Source of the DNA: Daphnia carinata
Lineage: Eukaryota; Arthropoda; Branchiopoda; Diplostraca; Daphniidae
DNA length: 64,000 nt
NCBI RefSeq assembly: GCF_022539665.2
Contig: NC_081335.1
Location: 8,902,449-8,966,448, forward strand
Reading direction: 5' to 3'
Positions within the stretch are counted from its first letter, which is position 1. Each line of letters begins with the position of its first letter. Under the pieces are notes generated by a model that made no database searches, was not told where the DNA came from, and worked only from the letters and a program-made list of their open reading frames with translations. Below are positions 31,491 through 41,401 of this stretch, piece by piece. A program made the position numbers and the translations under genes.

Positions 31491-31962
31491 ATCAACTGAA
31501 AGTAGTTGGTATTTATTCATTTCACAACTTCAAACCACTTGGTAAAGTAACAATGGTAAACCCAAAAAATTCAACCATAAAGCAACTGCTGGTTTCTGTT
31601 AGATTTGAGACAGTGAGTAAAACAGACGATGCTGTGTAAAGCTCATGTAAACATCATTTTTTCGTTAGATTGTGCACTAAATTAATTCTGGTTAGATGAA
31701 ACATAAACGCAGTCTAGGGCAAACGAAATCGGTAAGCTGAATTGGGTAAGAAAACGAAGGACAAGTCTTCTGCTAGTTCTTAAACCTTTGTATTGAACTC
31801 TTTCGCTTAGTTGAACAAAGTGCGATTCGTTCAGTAATTCTACAAGTTTTTCGGCCTTCGATATCCATGGGAACGAGTAACTAATCGCTTGCTAAATGCT
31901 AGAACCTAGCAGACAATGCCCATCACTAACGGAAAACTATGTTAACGTTCATTAAGGGAATC

Positions 31963-32106
31963 TGCTCCTGGAGGAGCTATCAAAAATTGCCGACGACCGA
32001 GAATATTTCACTCAATCGTGGCGGGGTATTGGTTAAAGTTTTCAACTAGCAATAATCACACCTCGGGAAACCCTCATTGGTTATGATATTGCCACTGCGC
32101 AAAGCT
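31963..32106 (-). ncRNA. U4: U4 snRNA, variant with compensated central stem
   Basis: This 144-nt copy has the same central-stem and 3' hairpin changes as the unit 4 copy (18233-18376), so the inverted arm shares recent ancestry with unit 4. Confidence 0.94.
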
Positions 32107-32508
32107 AAATTGTACATGAGAGGGCTCTACTACTTGAACCTTTCTCTCGCCAATTCTGCACGGACGTTGATATCAAGAAAACCAAGAGAGGTGCTGCTTT
32201 TCATTGAAATCTAACAGTTCGCTGCCCTCATTTTTACATTCACATACCTACAAAGATAATAGTTCACTTTACAAATATTCCACCTATGACCACACCACGC
32301 CATGGACTGGTAAAATTCATTTAAAGTGTGCATATTACGGTGCATTTCGCCAAATCAAATGAACGTGCAGGAATTGATTCAATTTGGAGTACAATTCCAC
32401 TGAACCCGTCCCCGTTAACTTGACAATAAAATCGATAAAATTCACATTAATACCGATCGAAACATTTCCAATTACTATGAAATAGTGTTTTACCTTCAAA
32501 CTACTAAT

Positions 32509-32593
32509 TGCCGTGACCAGGATTCGAACCTGGGTTACTACGGAATTATCGTTTCCCCACAACGTAGGGTCCTAACCACTAGACGATCACGGC
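32509..32593 (-). tRNA. tRNA-His (GTG) with a 13-nt intron
   Basis: This 85-nt copy has the same arms and anticodon as the others. One extra T lengthens the intron to 13 nt (GGAAACGATAATT). The sequence after the gene (ATTAGTAGTTTG) also differs from the other units. Confidence 0.92.
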
Positions 32594-32704
32594 GAAATTC
32601 AAATTATTTGGCATCTGTAAAATGCTCCACACGATCAAGTTTATGGTTCATCAACAAATTGTATTGGTGGAAACAAAAAAATTAATAAATTCTCAAAAAA
32701 CCAA

Positions 32705-32824
32705 TGCCAACAGCATCTCGTATTCCCAAGCGGTCACCCATCCAGGTACTAACGAGACCCGACGCTGCTTAGACTTCGGGGAGCCGACGAGACCCGGTGC
32801 GTTCAGCGTGGTATGGCCGTTGGC
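32705..32824 (-). rRNA. 5S: 5S ribosomal RNA
   Basis: This is a complete 120-nt inverted copy, apparently identical to those at 4015 and 17516. Confidence 0.97.
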
Positions 32825-33102
32825 ACGGACGACCGTAAAGGTAACAACGTCTGTTTCGTTGCAAATTGTGTAGTTGCAGTCACCTTAAAAATCCTCTAGC
32901 TTAGCGCTTGGGCCTCGTTTACTACATAAAAAAACACTTCGTAATTGTGCATGATCAACTAAATGTTAGAATTTTCCTTGACGATTTCTATACTTAAAGA
33001 AATAAAACATTATTAAATCAAATGACATACCTTATGACAAATCTGCCTAATGAACAGGATCCCGTGATGTATGGTACACTTGATATTATATGTTCTGTTA
33101 AC

Positions 33103-33266
33103 CAGGGGACAGCGCGAACGCAGCCCCCCACTACCAAAAATTGTACTCCCGAGTTAATCGCATTTGGATTAATCGCAAGGGTCAGCCCATCCGAAGTGCA
33201 ATGGTAGGGCCTCACCCTGGAGGAACCACCTTGGTGATCATGGTTGCCTCTGAGCCAGGTAAGTAT
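33103..33266 (-). ncRNA. U1: U1 snRNA, variant
   Basis: This 164-nt copy has an intact 5' end. Differences include CCAGGGTGAGGCC for CCAGGGCGAGGCC, TTCGGATGGG in stem-loop III and GGGGGGCTGCG before stem-loop IV. Confidence 0.94.
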
Positions 33267-33909
33267 GAGTTTAGTGAATACTTGACGATAACTCATAGTT
33301 TTTTGGTACCCAAACAATACTGACGAAGCACACTAAACCAAAGAGCTTAACAAAGAGCCATTGCGTATAGAATGGCGCAAAGAATCGAAAGATCCCACTG
33401 AGCATAGTCGATTCCATAAAGCTCTTGTTGAAATAATAGGAAATCTACAGCCATTCTTAGGTGAGAAGAAAAATGCTTCCATTTGACGAAAAATTTCTGC
33501 GCCCAACAGCAGACGGCGAACGGCACTGTTTAACCCTCGTTAGACGCTCAACTGATGTAAACGACAGATTCAGTAAGACAAATGTTTCATGACAGATTAC
33601 CGAACAATCAATTCAAATCGAGACAACTTTAACAGTTAGAACTGAAAGGCAGTTTGTCCTTTTTAGATGAACATAACTCGTTGGGCTGCAATTAGTTAAC
33701 CATGTTTGACACTTACTAAAAGAGGTACACCATAACACTACAGCAGCCACATGATTGCAGATGCAATATTGACATACTGGGGATGACAAATATGTATGAG
33801 ATGTAAATATACAGACATTGGTGTTACATCATTAGTTCCAACAAGATGATGCGTGATAAAGATGAGCAGATATACATTTATTTCATTCATAGAGATATCC
33901 CTTTTAAAG

Positions 33910-34015
33910 GGTGAGCCGATCCCGGAGGTACTGCAATACCGGGTCAACCCGTGACAGGATCAATGCAAGCATTGATTTCCCACCGAATTCCAAAAATCAG
34001 TTTAATATTCTGGGA
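33910..34015 (-). pseudogene. U2 snRNA 3' portion, cut at the gap
   Basis: It retains U2 from about nucleotide 86 (CCCAGAATATT) to the 3' end, with a canonical Sm site. Just upstream in the gene sense the sequence is AAT and then N. The break coincides with the nucleotide at which both LINE copies join U2. Confidence 0.85.
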
Positions 34016-34017
34016 TT

Positions 34018-34117
34018 NNNNNNNNNNNNNNNNNNNNNNNNNNNNNNNNNNNNNNNNNNNNNNNNNNNNNNNNNNNNNNNNNNNNNNNNNNNNNNNNNNN
34101 NNNNNNNNNNNNNNNNN
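34018..34117. other. Assembly gap (100 N)
   Basis: A run of exactly 100 N, the usual placeholder for a gap of unknown size. It separates the RNA array from the satellite, so their adjacency is a scaffold claim and is not shown by sequence. Confidence 0.99.
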
Positions 34118-34484
34118 GAAACTTAATGTATCACACTATATTAACGTTGAATACACGTATATTTGATGCTGTTTGAATGTAGATCATGAAACTGATTCTA
34201 TAACACTATGTTCACAATGAATACACGTATATTTGATCCTGTTTGAATGTAGATCATAAAACTGATTCTATAACACTATATTCACATTGAATACACGTAT
34301 ATTTGACGCTGTTTGAATGTAGATATTGAAACTGATTCTATACCACTATATTCACATTGAATACACGTATATTTGATGCTGTTTGAATGTAGATATTGAA
34401 ACTCACAGTATCACACTATATTCACATTGAATAAACGTATATTTGATTCTGTTTGAATGTCGATCATGAAACTGATTCTATAAC
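34118..34484. repeat. 70-bp satellite, segment 1
   Basis: The monomer runs GAAACTGATTCTATAACACT, ATATTCACATTGAATACACG, TATATTTGATGCTGTTTGAA, TGTAGATCAT (70 bp). About five monomers lie before the hAT insertion. Confidence 0.95.
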
Positions 34485-34807
34485 CAGGGTTGGAAGCGAT
34501 ACTAGGAAAAAGTATCGGTATCGCGATACCGATACTTCAATTTCGAAAAATATATCGCGATAGTATCGCTATCGCGATACTATTTTTCAAGTATCGTATG
34601 CGTTACCGATACCGATACTTTTCGTTCTAAACGCCATCTAGGAGTGAAATTTATAACTAATTAAAATTTTCGATAGATGGCCTTGATCAGCATTTCAGCT
34701 ATCGCAGTTTTTTTGGGACTTACGCTTTGTCTTATCATTTCACCAACAAAATATAAATACAATAGTATATATTTTGCATTAGTTTTATTGTAAATCATTA
34801 TTCATTT

Positions 34808-34930
34808 TCAAAAAAACATTTTCTCAAAATTTGCGTCAGAAAGACGATTCCTCGTTGGACGAAAAATGTTTTCGCCGACACTGAAAAGCCTTTCGACTGA
34901 GGCCGACGAAGGCAGTGGTGCGTTGTATTT
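34808..34930 (-). pseudogene. hAT transposase C-terminal dimerisation fragment (hATC)
   Basis: A 40-codon minus-strand stretch encodes KYNAPLPSSASVERLFSVGE followed by the NRLSDANFEKMFF motif. This is the most conserved part of hAT transposases. It ends in TGA at 34808. The DDE/RNase H-like catalytic region expected upstream is not found, so the element depends on a transposase made elsewhere. Confidence 0.85.
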
Positions 34931-35313
34931 AATGAACATCGCTTTTATTGACGAGTATTTCGTCAAACTCGAAATACTAGTTGATGGATCTCCAAGAAAA
35001 GCGACAACTTACCACAATTGTCTTTAAAAGTCGAAACGTTGAGTGACCGAAAAAACATTTTCTTCCTTTTTGTGGGACAGCCAAAAAATGAATATTTCCG
35101 CTGACTCGATGAGTTGTTCTGCTGTTCGGAGACTTCCGGCGTTTTTCGTAAATTTAGTTGATGGGCCTGATCTATTTCACAACACAGTTGGTTGAAGTTT
35201 TCAAGGTCTGCCTTTTTATGAATTTTCTAAAAACAAAAGCCCATTGTTAATTAAACCCATAGTCATTGTAATACTTATTATAGTAAAAGAAATAGTGAAA
35301 CCAGAAGTGTTAC

Positions 35314-35483
35314 CGCTATGTGTTTTCTTATATTTCCTCTGGAGTTGTTGGCGGCAGAGAGGTATCGGATCTTCATTTTACACTCACCAATAAGGCACAA
35401 ATAGCGGGAATTTCTGTCGGTTTTGCCAGGACCAACATATTTTATTAAGGATTCTGGATATGGCAGGGCCTCTTTCTTGCCAT
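35314..35483 (-). pseudogene. hAT transposase BED-type zinc-finger exon
   Basis: This minus-strand exon sits between an AG acceptor and a GT donor. It encodes a BED-like DNA-binding finger: CLIGEC followed by a NIRKH segment, after a KYVGPGK start. Short candidate exons further upstream on minus (about 35555-35690, 35795-35890, 35950-36065 and a start exon near 36145 that begins MPPKKSK) have plausible splice sites. The N-terminal part of the gene therefore survives with introns. Confidence 0.65.
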
Positions 35484-36485
35484 CTGAAACGAAATGAAAC
35501 TTAGTTAAATTTTTTGAAATATAATATTATATCATTAATTACCTGATGTAATTTGTTCTGCCTGGGAGACTGATGATGGTAACGATGGCTTTGGAGAAAC
35601 CAAGGACACTAAAGCTGCGTAAGACTGCCACTGATTCACAGCTGGAAAGATTGGAGACATCTCCATCTGCAACATCCTCTGTAGCATCTAAAAGAAGAAC
35701 AACGTCCATTAATTTCATGGTCCCACCACTTTATTAATATAAAATTAAAATATCCTACTAGTACGCTAGCAAAATTTTCATTTACTTTCTTACCTGGTAG
35801 ATCATCAGACACATTTAACTGGGTAGCTGAGTCGAGGAATGTTGAGCAGGGTGTGATAGAGACTTTAGCTGATCGAACAATTATGAACCTATATATATTA
35901 AGGGCAATAGTAATCTCTATTGAAGACCGTAGAACATAATTTGAACTTACTTTCTGCAGGCAATGAATCTTTGTTCATATCGTTCATGGAAACCTTGTGT
36001 TTTGAGGAATTCAAAGTTTTTTTAACAGAAGAGTCGCTCGTTTGCAACTTCCGTTTCACGTTCCTGAAAATACAAAATGTAAAGATATATATGCTGTCAA
36101 CTAATATCTGTAAAAACTTACTTGGATTTTTTTGGAGGCATGTCAAATGTACGAAAATTATACTTGACACTTCTTTGCAGAAGATCGAATTCTGAACTGA
36201 CAGTAACAATGTGACGTCAGGAAATCGGCTGCAGCAGAAGATGCGACGTGATAACAAGAAGATTTTAGGTTATAGCAGAACCATCTGTCGGCAGAAAAAA
36301 TAGTCATAAATTTTACTCCTAGATGGCACCACATATTAAAAGTATCGGGATCGCAAGTCAAAATTTATGTTCCGATACCGGTACCGATACTTCTAAAAAA
36401 GAAATATCGCGATACCGGTACCGGTAGTATCGCGATACTGCGATACTATCGCGATACTTTTTACTATCGCGATAGTCCAACCCTG

Positions 36486-36604
36486 TCTATAACACTATAT
36501 TCACATTGAATACACGTATATTTGATACTGTTTGAATGTAGATCATGAAACTGAATCTATAACATCGTATATTTGATGCTGTTTGAATGTAGATATTGAA
36601 ACTT
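36486..36604. repeat. 70-bp satellite, segment 2
   Basis: About 1.7 monomers between the hAT element and the first BEL element, including one shortened monomer (TAACATCGTATATTTG). Confidence 0.93.
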
Positions 36605-36958
36605 TGTCACCTACGGTGCTGCCCTTGCGGGCAGGGCTGTAGGGGGCACGGGCCTGCCTAGTATTGTGTGCCCATTTTTTGTTTTCTTTGTTTACCCCTT
36701 TCCACGGGAAGGGTTAGTATTGTAGTCGTAGTAGACCCAGACAGTCATTTTTCGCCTCTTTTTCTCAAATCCAGTCTTTTGTTGTCTAGTTTAAAGTCCC
36801 GTCTTCGTTTTGCTTCCCCCTTTGTCCTCTCAAATCAAGCGTTTTGTCCAGCAATAAAGCATTCTTTTGTTTTACTTCATCGTCATTTTCATTCACCCTC
36901 ATCTCTCATCCTTCATCCTCTCTCTGTTGCCAACTCTTTTGCATTGGAGTCAGCAACA
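36605..36958 (+). repeat. 5' LTR of BEL/Pao element 1
   Basis: This 354-bp segment runs from TGTCACC to CAGCAACA (TG...CA ends). It includes an AATAAA polyadenylation signal at about 36853. It lies between the satellite and the primer-binding site. The 3' boundary is set by the PBS and is not confirmed by a second LTR. Confidence 0.75.
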
Positions 36959-36960
36959 AA

Positions 36961-36978
36961 TGGTGCCGAAACCCGGGA
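36961..36978 (+). promoter_or_regulatory. Primer-binding site of BEL/Pao element 1
   Basis: TGGTGCCGAAACCCGGGA begins two bases after the LTR end. TGG matches the CCA end of a tRNA primer. I did not assign the tRNA. Confidence 0.75.
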
Positions 36979-37205
36979 TTTGACGAACACGTGCAATTCC
37001 CGTCCTCGTTAGTAAAACCCTCGCTTGATTTTAAAATTGTCGGGTATTCTCCCTGTAAACCTTTGGCAGACGTCCACTCCAGCCTGAAGGCACCCACCTG
37101 TCCACCACGCGTTTGCCATCTGACAAGAAGATCGGTGTACCTACGTGAATCATCGACATCCGTTAAACTTAAGACTCTATCAGCCTAAAACAACGTTTCT
37201 ACGTC

Positions 37206-38864
37206 ATGAGTGAAGCCGCACCCAAAGCCGAAAATATGGAAATTGGCCACATTTGGGAACACGGCCCGAACCCAATGGTAGACGCATCGAAACCTGAACG
37301 GCAGAAGAGTGAACGGCCATTACTTCCCGAAAACGATCTCAAGAAGAAACGTGGGAAGAGAAAGGCGGCCCACACGAAGTTAACGACACAACTCAGAAAG
37401 GCAGTGGAAGACCACAAGATGGGAGCCATCAGAGTAAAGAAGTTACAAGTAACCGCATGGCGTGACGAATTGATTCGTTTATACGAAGAAGTCAAAGCAA
37501 TACACTATCACTATACAGAAAGTTTATCCGGCCTGACTGAACAACAACGTCAAGGATGTGACAGGTGGGAAGTAGACTTCGAAACCGATCACGTTGAAGT
37601 TATCAAATTCGCAAGTTGCTACGCCACTTCCTCAAGTCAGTCCGTCAGCTCGATTGGGACATCAGCTTCGGACATCACATGTAGTACCACGCTATCTGAA
37701 AAAAGGCGTACCAACACTAAACCAGCCAGCCTTCTCCAAAAATCAACCCAAGGGGAGTTGGAGAAAGAAGCACAGATGCTAAAGCTGGAATTGAAGTTGG
37801 AAACGGCAAGGACCCAGATGGAAGCAAATACAATTTCCATCACAGAAACCCTCAACAAGGCGTTAAGGAGTATGAGCGAACAACTTAGTAAGCTCATTGA
37901 CAGTTCAAGAATCACGTCCAAAGATATCGCGGCCAACAACACGTTAGTCGGGGAAGCACATCAAACATTGGACGGTTTGGATCAGAAAATTGACGCGGTT
38001 AAAGTGGATTTGTCCGCTAAAATCGAAGACCTTCGAACGGAAGTAGACGAAATGAAAGTTCAACCCCGAACGATTCAAAATCAACGAATTCCTGAGCGAT
38101 CGCCAGTATTACGAGCACGTCAAGATGTTCCAGCCCTGTCACCCATACGCACGATGGAGGATGCTGTTCGTCATCGCAGAAGATTGGTCGCCGCCGATGC
38201 ATCTCCACGAGACCTGCGGCGAGGTGCGATGGCCACGATGACGTCCGTTTGCGACCCTACGGATCACGACGAAGATGAGCACTCCGAACGTTCTCAACCC
38301 CACAGTCAAGTTAACCGTCCTCACAGCAGCTGTTGCAGTCGACTACAACCTCCCAACTTCAAGATCCAGCCATTTGACGGCAATACGAAGAACTACGCGC
38401 GATTCAAGGCTAAATTCCAGGCCTTGTATGAAGAGTACGAAGATTCTCCGGTACCTATTTTCATGTTGGAGGAGCTGCTAGCCGAAGAGGTACGAAACGA
38501 AGTCGGTGAATGTCTTAACGACGGAACAATGTACTCCGTGGTGTGGGAACGTTTGGACGCAGTCTACGGCCGAACTGAAATCATGGATCAGACGTACCTC
38601 GAAGACCTTCTACAGGTTCCGCCATTGAAGAGCGTAGATGCTGCCAGCCTCAAGACTTTCGCAAACCGTCTGCACGGAGCTGTAGCTACGCTCTCAAAAT
38701 CGAAGTATACCCATGAGCTATATAGTTGTACAACGTTGATGGCCCTTGAAGCAAAACTTACGCCCTACCTCAAGAATAAGTGGAACGAAAAAAGGAAAAT
38801 GACAGGAGTAGAACTTAATGTTCTAGACTTAGACGACTGGGGTGACGTTAAAATCCACGAGTAA
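37206..38864 (+). pseudogene. BEL/Pao element 1 gag region
   Basis: This 552-codon open frame encodes the structural (particle) protein. The N-terminal third is Lys/Glu-rich with a predicted coiled coil (about residues 190-285). The C-terminal part (from about residue 390, PPNFKIQPFDGNTKNYARFK) is the typical Pao Gag domain that precedes zinc knuckles. It ends in TAA at 38862-38864, before the zinc knuckles, which lie in another frame. In intact BEL elements these parts are normally one polyprotein. Confidence 0.82.
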
Positions 38865-39799
38865 GCAACATGGGAAAAATGTATTCGAGTCTCTACCAAC
38901 GTCGACGTCCAAAGGTGTAAAGTTCGACGAAAGGAAGCCCGTCAAGAGACCCAGCTTCCCACACATGTCGACCATTGGACACGTATCGACGATGGAAGGT
39001 TCGAAAGTAGCGGCGTCAACATCTTCAGCAACCATGCCTCGGCCCAAGGAGCCGATCAACATCGGGGAAGATGCCAGCCGAGAAGACGGAAAGATGGAAA
39101 TGCTTTGTATGTAATGGCAGGAGCCACCATCTCTCAACCTGTAACGTCTTCATGTCTCTCACGCCCACGAAAAGGGCTGAGAAGGTATTCAAGTCCGGAA
39201 GATGTTTGTTATGTCTTACGGGAAAACACGAACGCAAGGAATGTCCCAGGGACGTCAGCTATACGATCGCTGATTGTACTGGAAACCGACACCACACCTT
39301 GCTTCACGGATCCAAATTCATCCCATTGAGGAGGCTAGCGGATCCAACTGCTCCATCAGCGCCACCTTCGACAGCTTTCCTTGGGACCTTAACCCATCTG
39401 GAAACAGTAAAACAACGCGTACGTTTCAAGATCGTACCGGTTCGTGTTGGAGTTGGCAAAATGTGGGTCGACACTTTCGGTTTCCTTGATACCGGAAGCG
39501 ACACCACGCTGATTCGGAGCGACTTAGTAAGAAAGTTGGGACTCGTTGGGCCATCAAAACGCATCAACGTCGTCTCGTATGACGGAGCCATGTCTAACGT
39601 TACGGCTTCCGTAGTAAACTTCACCCTAACGTCTCGTGATGGCAACAGCCAGTTTGAAGTCAAACACGCTTACGCCGTCGACAATTTGAAGGTGACGCCG
39701 AATTCGCCGATCGACCCTCGACAGTTGGAGTCATGGACGTCCCGACTGTCAAATGCAAATGTCGAATGTCCGTCCCGACTGTTCAAGAAGAGGACGTGA
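38865..39799 (+). pseudogene. BEL/Pao element 1 zinc knuckles and aspartic protease
   Basis: The frame at 39071-39799 encodes two CCHC knuckles (CFVCNGRSHHLSTC and CLLCLTGKHERKEC). The protease follows, with the active-site motif LDTGS at about residue 138 of this frame. A frame change from the gag frame occurs near 38850-39070. Confidence 0.82.
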
Positions 39800-41401
39800 C
39801 CGTGCTGATAGGAATCGACGTCGCAGAGGCCCACGATCATGTAGCTTCCATCAAGCCGCCGGCTGGAACGATTGGGCCCATCGCCTTCAAGACGCCGTTT
39901 GGTTGGTGTCTGGGTGGACAAACAGGTCCACCGCAAGACGGACGTCCGTTCATCGCTCATCTGGCCATCGAGGAACGTTCCGAAGACCTAAATGAGCTGG
40001 TGAAGAAATTCTGGCAACTTGAGGCCAGTGAAGTAGAAATAGAACCACCCGTTCTATCCGAGGATGATCTACGTGGAAAACGCATCCTCGAATCGTCAGT
40101 AAAACGTATTGGTAACCAGTATCACGTTGGCCTAATGTGGAAAGCCGATGAAGTAAATCTCCCAAACAATTGGGCAGCTGCATTGAAGAGACTCTACGCT
40201 CTCGAACGACGTTTTCATCGAGACGAGGAGTTTGCTCAGAAGTACGATGCAGTAGTCAAGGAATACATCGGGTTAAAACACGCCCGGCTCCTAACGACTC
40301 AAGAAGCCCAGACGGAGACAAACAAAACGTGGTACCTACCACACCACGGGGTCGTGAGCCAATCCAGCTCATCGACCAAAGTTCGCGTTGTATTCGATGG
40401 AGCTGCTGAGTTTGGTGGCACATCGATAAACCAAAATTTGCTTCGGGGACCCAACCTACTCGTTAGCTTGCTTGGTGTACTCATCCGCTTCCGCCGTAAC
40501 CTTGCACCAGTCGGAGCGGACATTGAAAAATGTTCCACCAAGTGAAACTCCCGGAAGAAGACCAGGCAGCCTTCCGAATTCTCTACCGAACGCCTGGCAG
40601 TAATTCAGCTCCGTTAACGTACCAGATGACGGTACACGTATTTGAAGCTATATCATCCCCGACGAGCTGCCTCTTCGCCCTCAACAGGACGGCCGATGAC
40701 TACCGCAGCCAGTTCCCAGACGTAGCCGATAGCGTTCGACGTAATTTCTACGTCGACAATTATCTAGACTCCTTCGAGTCCGAAGACGAGGTCATCAAAC
40801 GGTTCCGCGAAATGAAGTCCCTTCTCCAGTTAGGCGGCTTCAATTTGACTAAATGGACGTCATCATCGAGAACGGTGCTAGCTGCGTTACGAGAGTTTGG
40901 CCTCGCGTCACCAACTCTAGATCTGGACTTGGAGAAACTTCCCGTCGAAAGAACGCTGGGAGTAATGTGGGACAGCGAACGAGATATGCTGACTTTCAAG
41001 ATTCGAAGCCGCCAAACAACGTGACACTCACGAAGCGGGCCTTCCTAAGCATCATCTCTAGCGTCTACGACCCGTTGGGGCTGGTTGCACCAGTTATCTT
41101 CGTGATGAAGTCTTTACTCCAAGACATCTGGACCAACGAAGAACGGATCGGTTGGGATGACGTCGTATCGGAAACATTGAGTCAACGTTTCTATTGCTGG
41201 TACGATCATCTGGAAAATTTGGAGTCGCTCTCAGTACAGAGGTGCTTCCGTTTCAAACGAGGAAGATGGACTCAACAGTGCCTCCACGTCTTCACGGATG
41301 CAAGCTCCAAAGGATTCGGAGCAGTAGCCTACTTCCGCACTGTATTTGAAGACCATTCCGTCAACGTGTCGTCATGTCGAAAACGCACGTCACACCGGTA
41401 A
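39733..41401 (+). pseudogene. BEL/Pao element 1 reverse transcriptase and RNase H start
   Basis: The segment 39733-40545 carries the N-terminal RT (VRVVFDGAAEFGG region). A frame change lies at an A5 run at about 40528-40532. The segment 40530-41024 carries the palm motif YVDN (residues 74-77), with Asn where YVDD is more usual. Another frame (about 40990-41401) covers the connection and RNase H (HVFTDASSKGFGAVAY). At least three frame changes, so no functional polymerase. Confidence 0.82.

Larger units (their letters stand above)
28042..32106 (-). repeat. Composite ncRNA array, inverted unit A
   Basis: Reading on the minus strand from 32106 down to 28042 gives U4, U5, SRP RNA (plus), U3, U2, U1 and a 5S fragment. 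This is the normal gene order in opposite orientation to units 1-5. It lacks the 5S 3' part at the junction. Confidence 0.93.
32107..34017 (-). repeat. Composite ncRNA array, inverted unit B (partial, ends at gap)
   Basis: Reading on minus, this part contains U2 (3' portion only), U1, 5S and tRNA-His. It stops inside U2 next to the run of N. Confidence 0.92.
34485..36485 (-). mobile_element. Non-autonomous hAT DNA transposon
   Basis: This is a 2001-bp element with terminal inverted repeats CAGGGTTGGA/TCCAACCCTG and an 8-bp target duplication, TCTATAAC (34477-34484 and 36486-36493), inside a satellite monomer. Both are hAT hallmarks. Palindromic TATCGCGATA motifs cluster within about 110 bp of each end (three on the left, four on the right), as expected for transposase-binding subterminal repeats. 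A further inverted repeat (GCCATCTAGGAGT near 34633 and its complement near 36316) lies inside. Coding remnants are on minus, and the catalytic core is missing. Confidence 0.92.

Noticed and set aside
33911-34166. Frames crossing the run of N
   Set aside because: They are made mostly of undefined residues from the gap and antisense U2 sequence.
35920-36195. 91-codon plus-strand frame in the hAT element
   Set aside because: The opposite strand carries the transposase exons with plausible splice sites, and this frame has no recognisable features.
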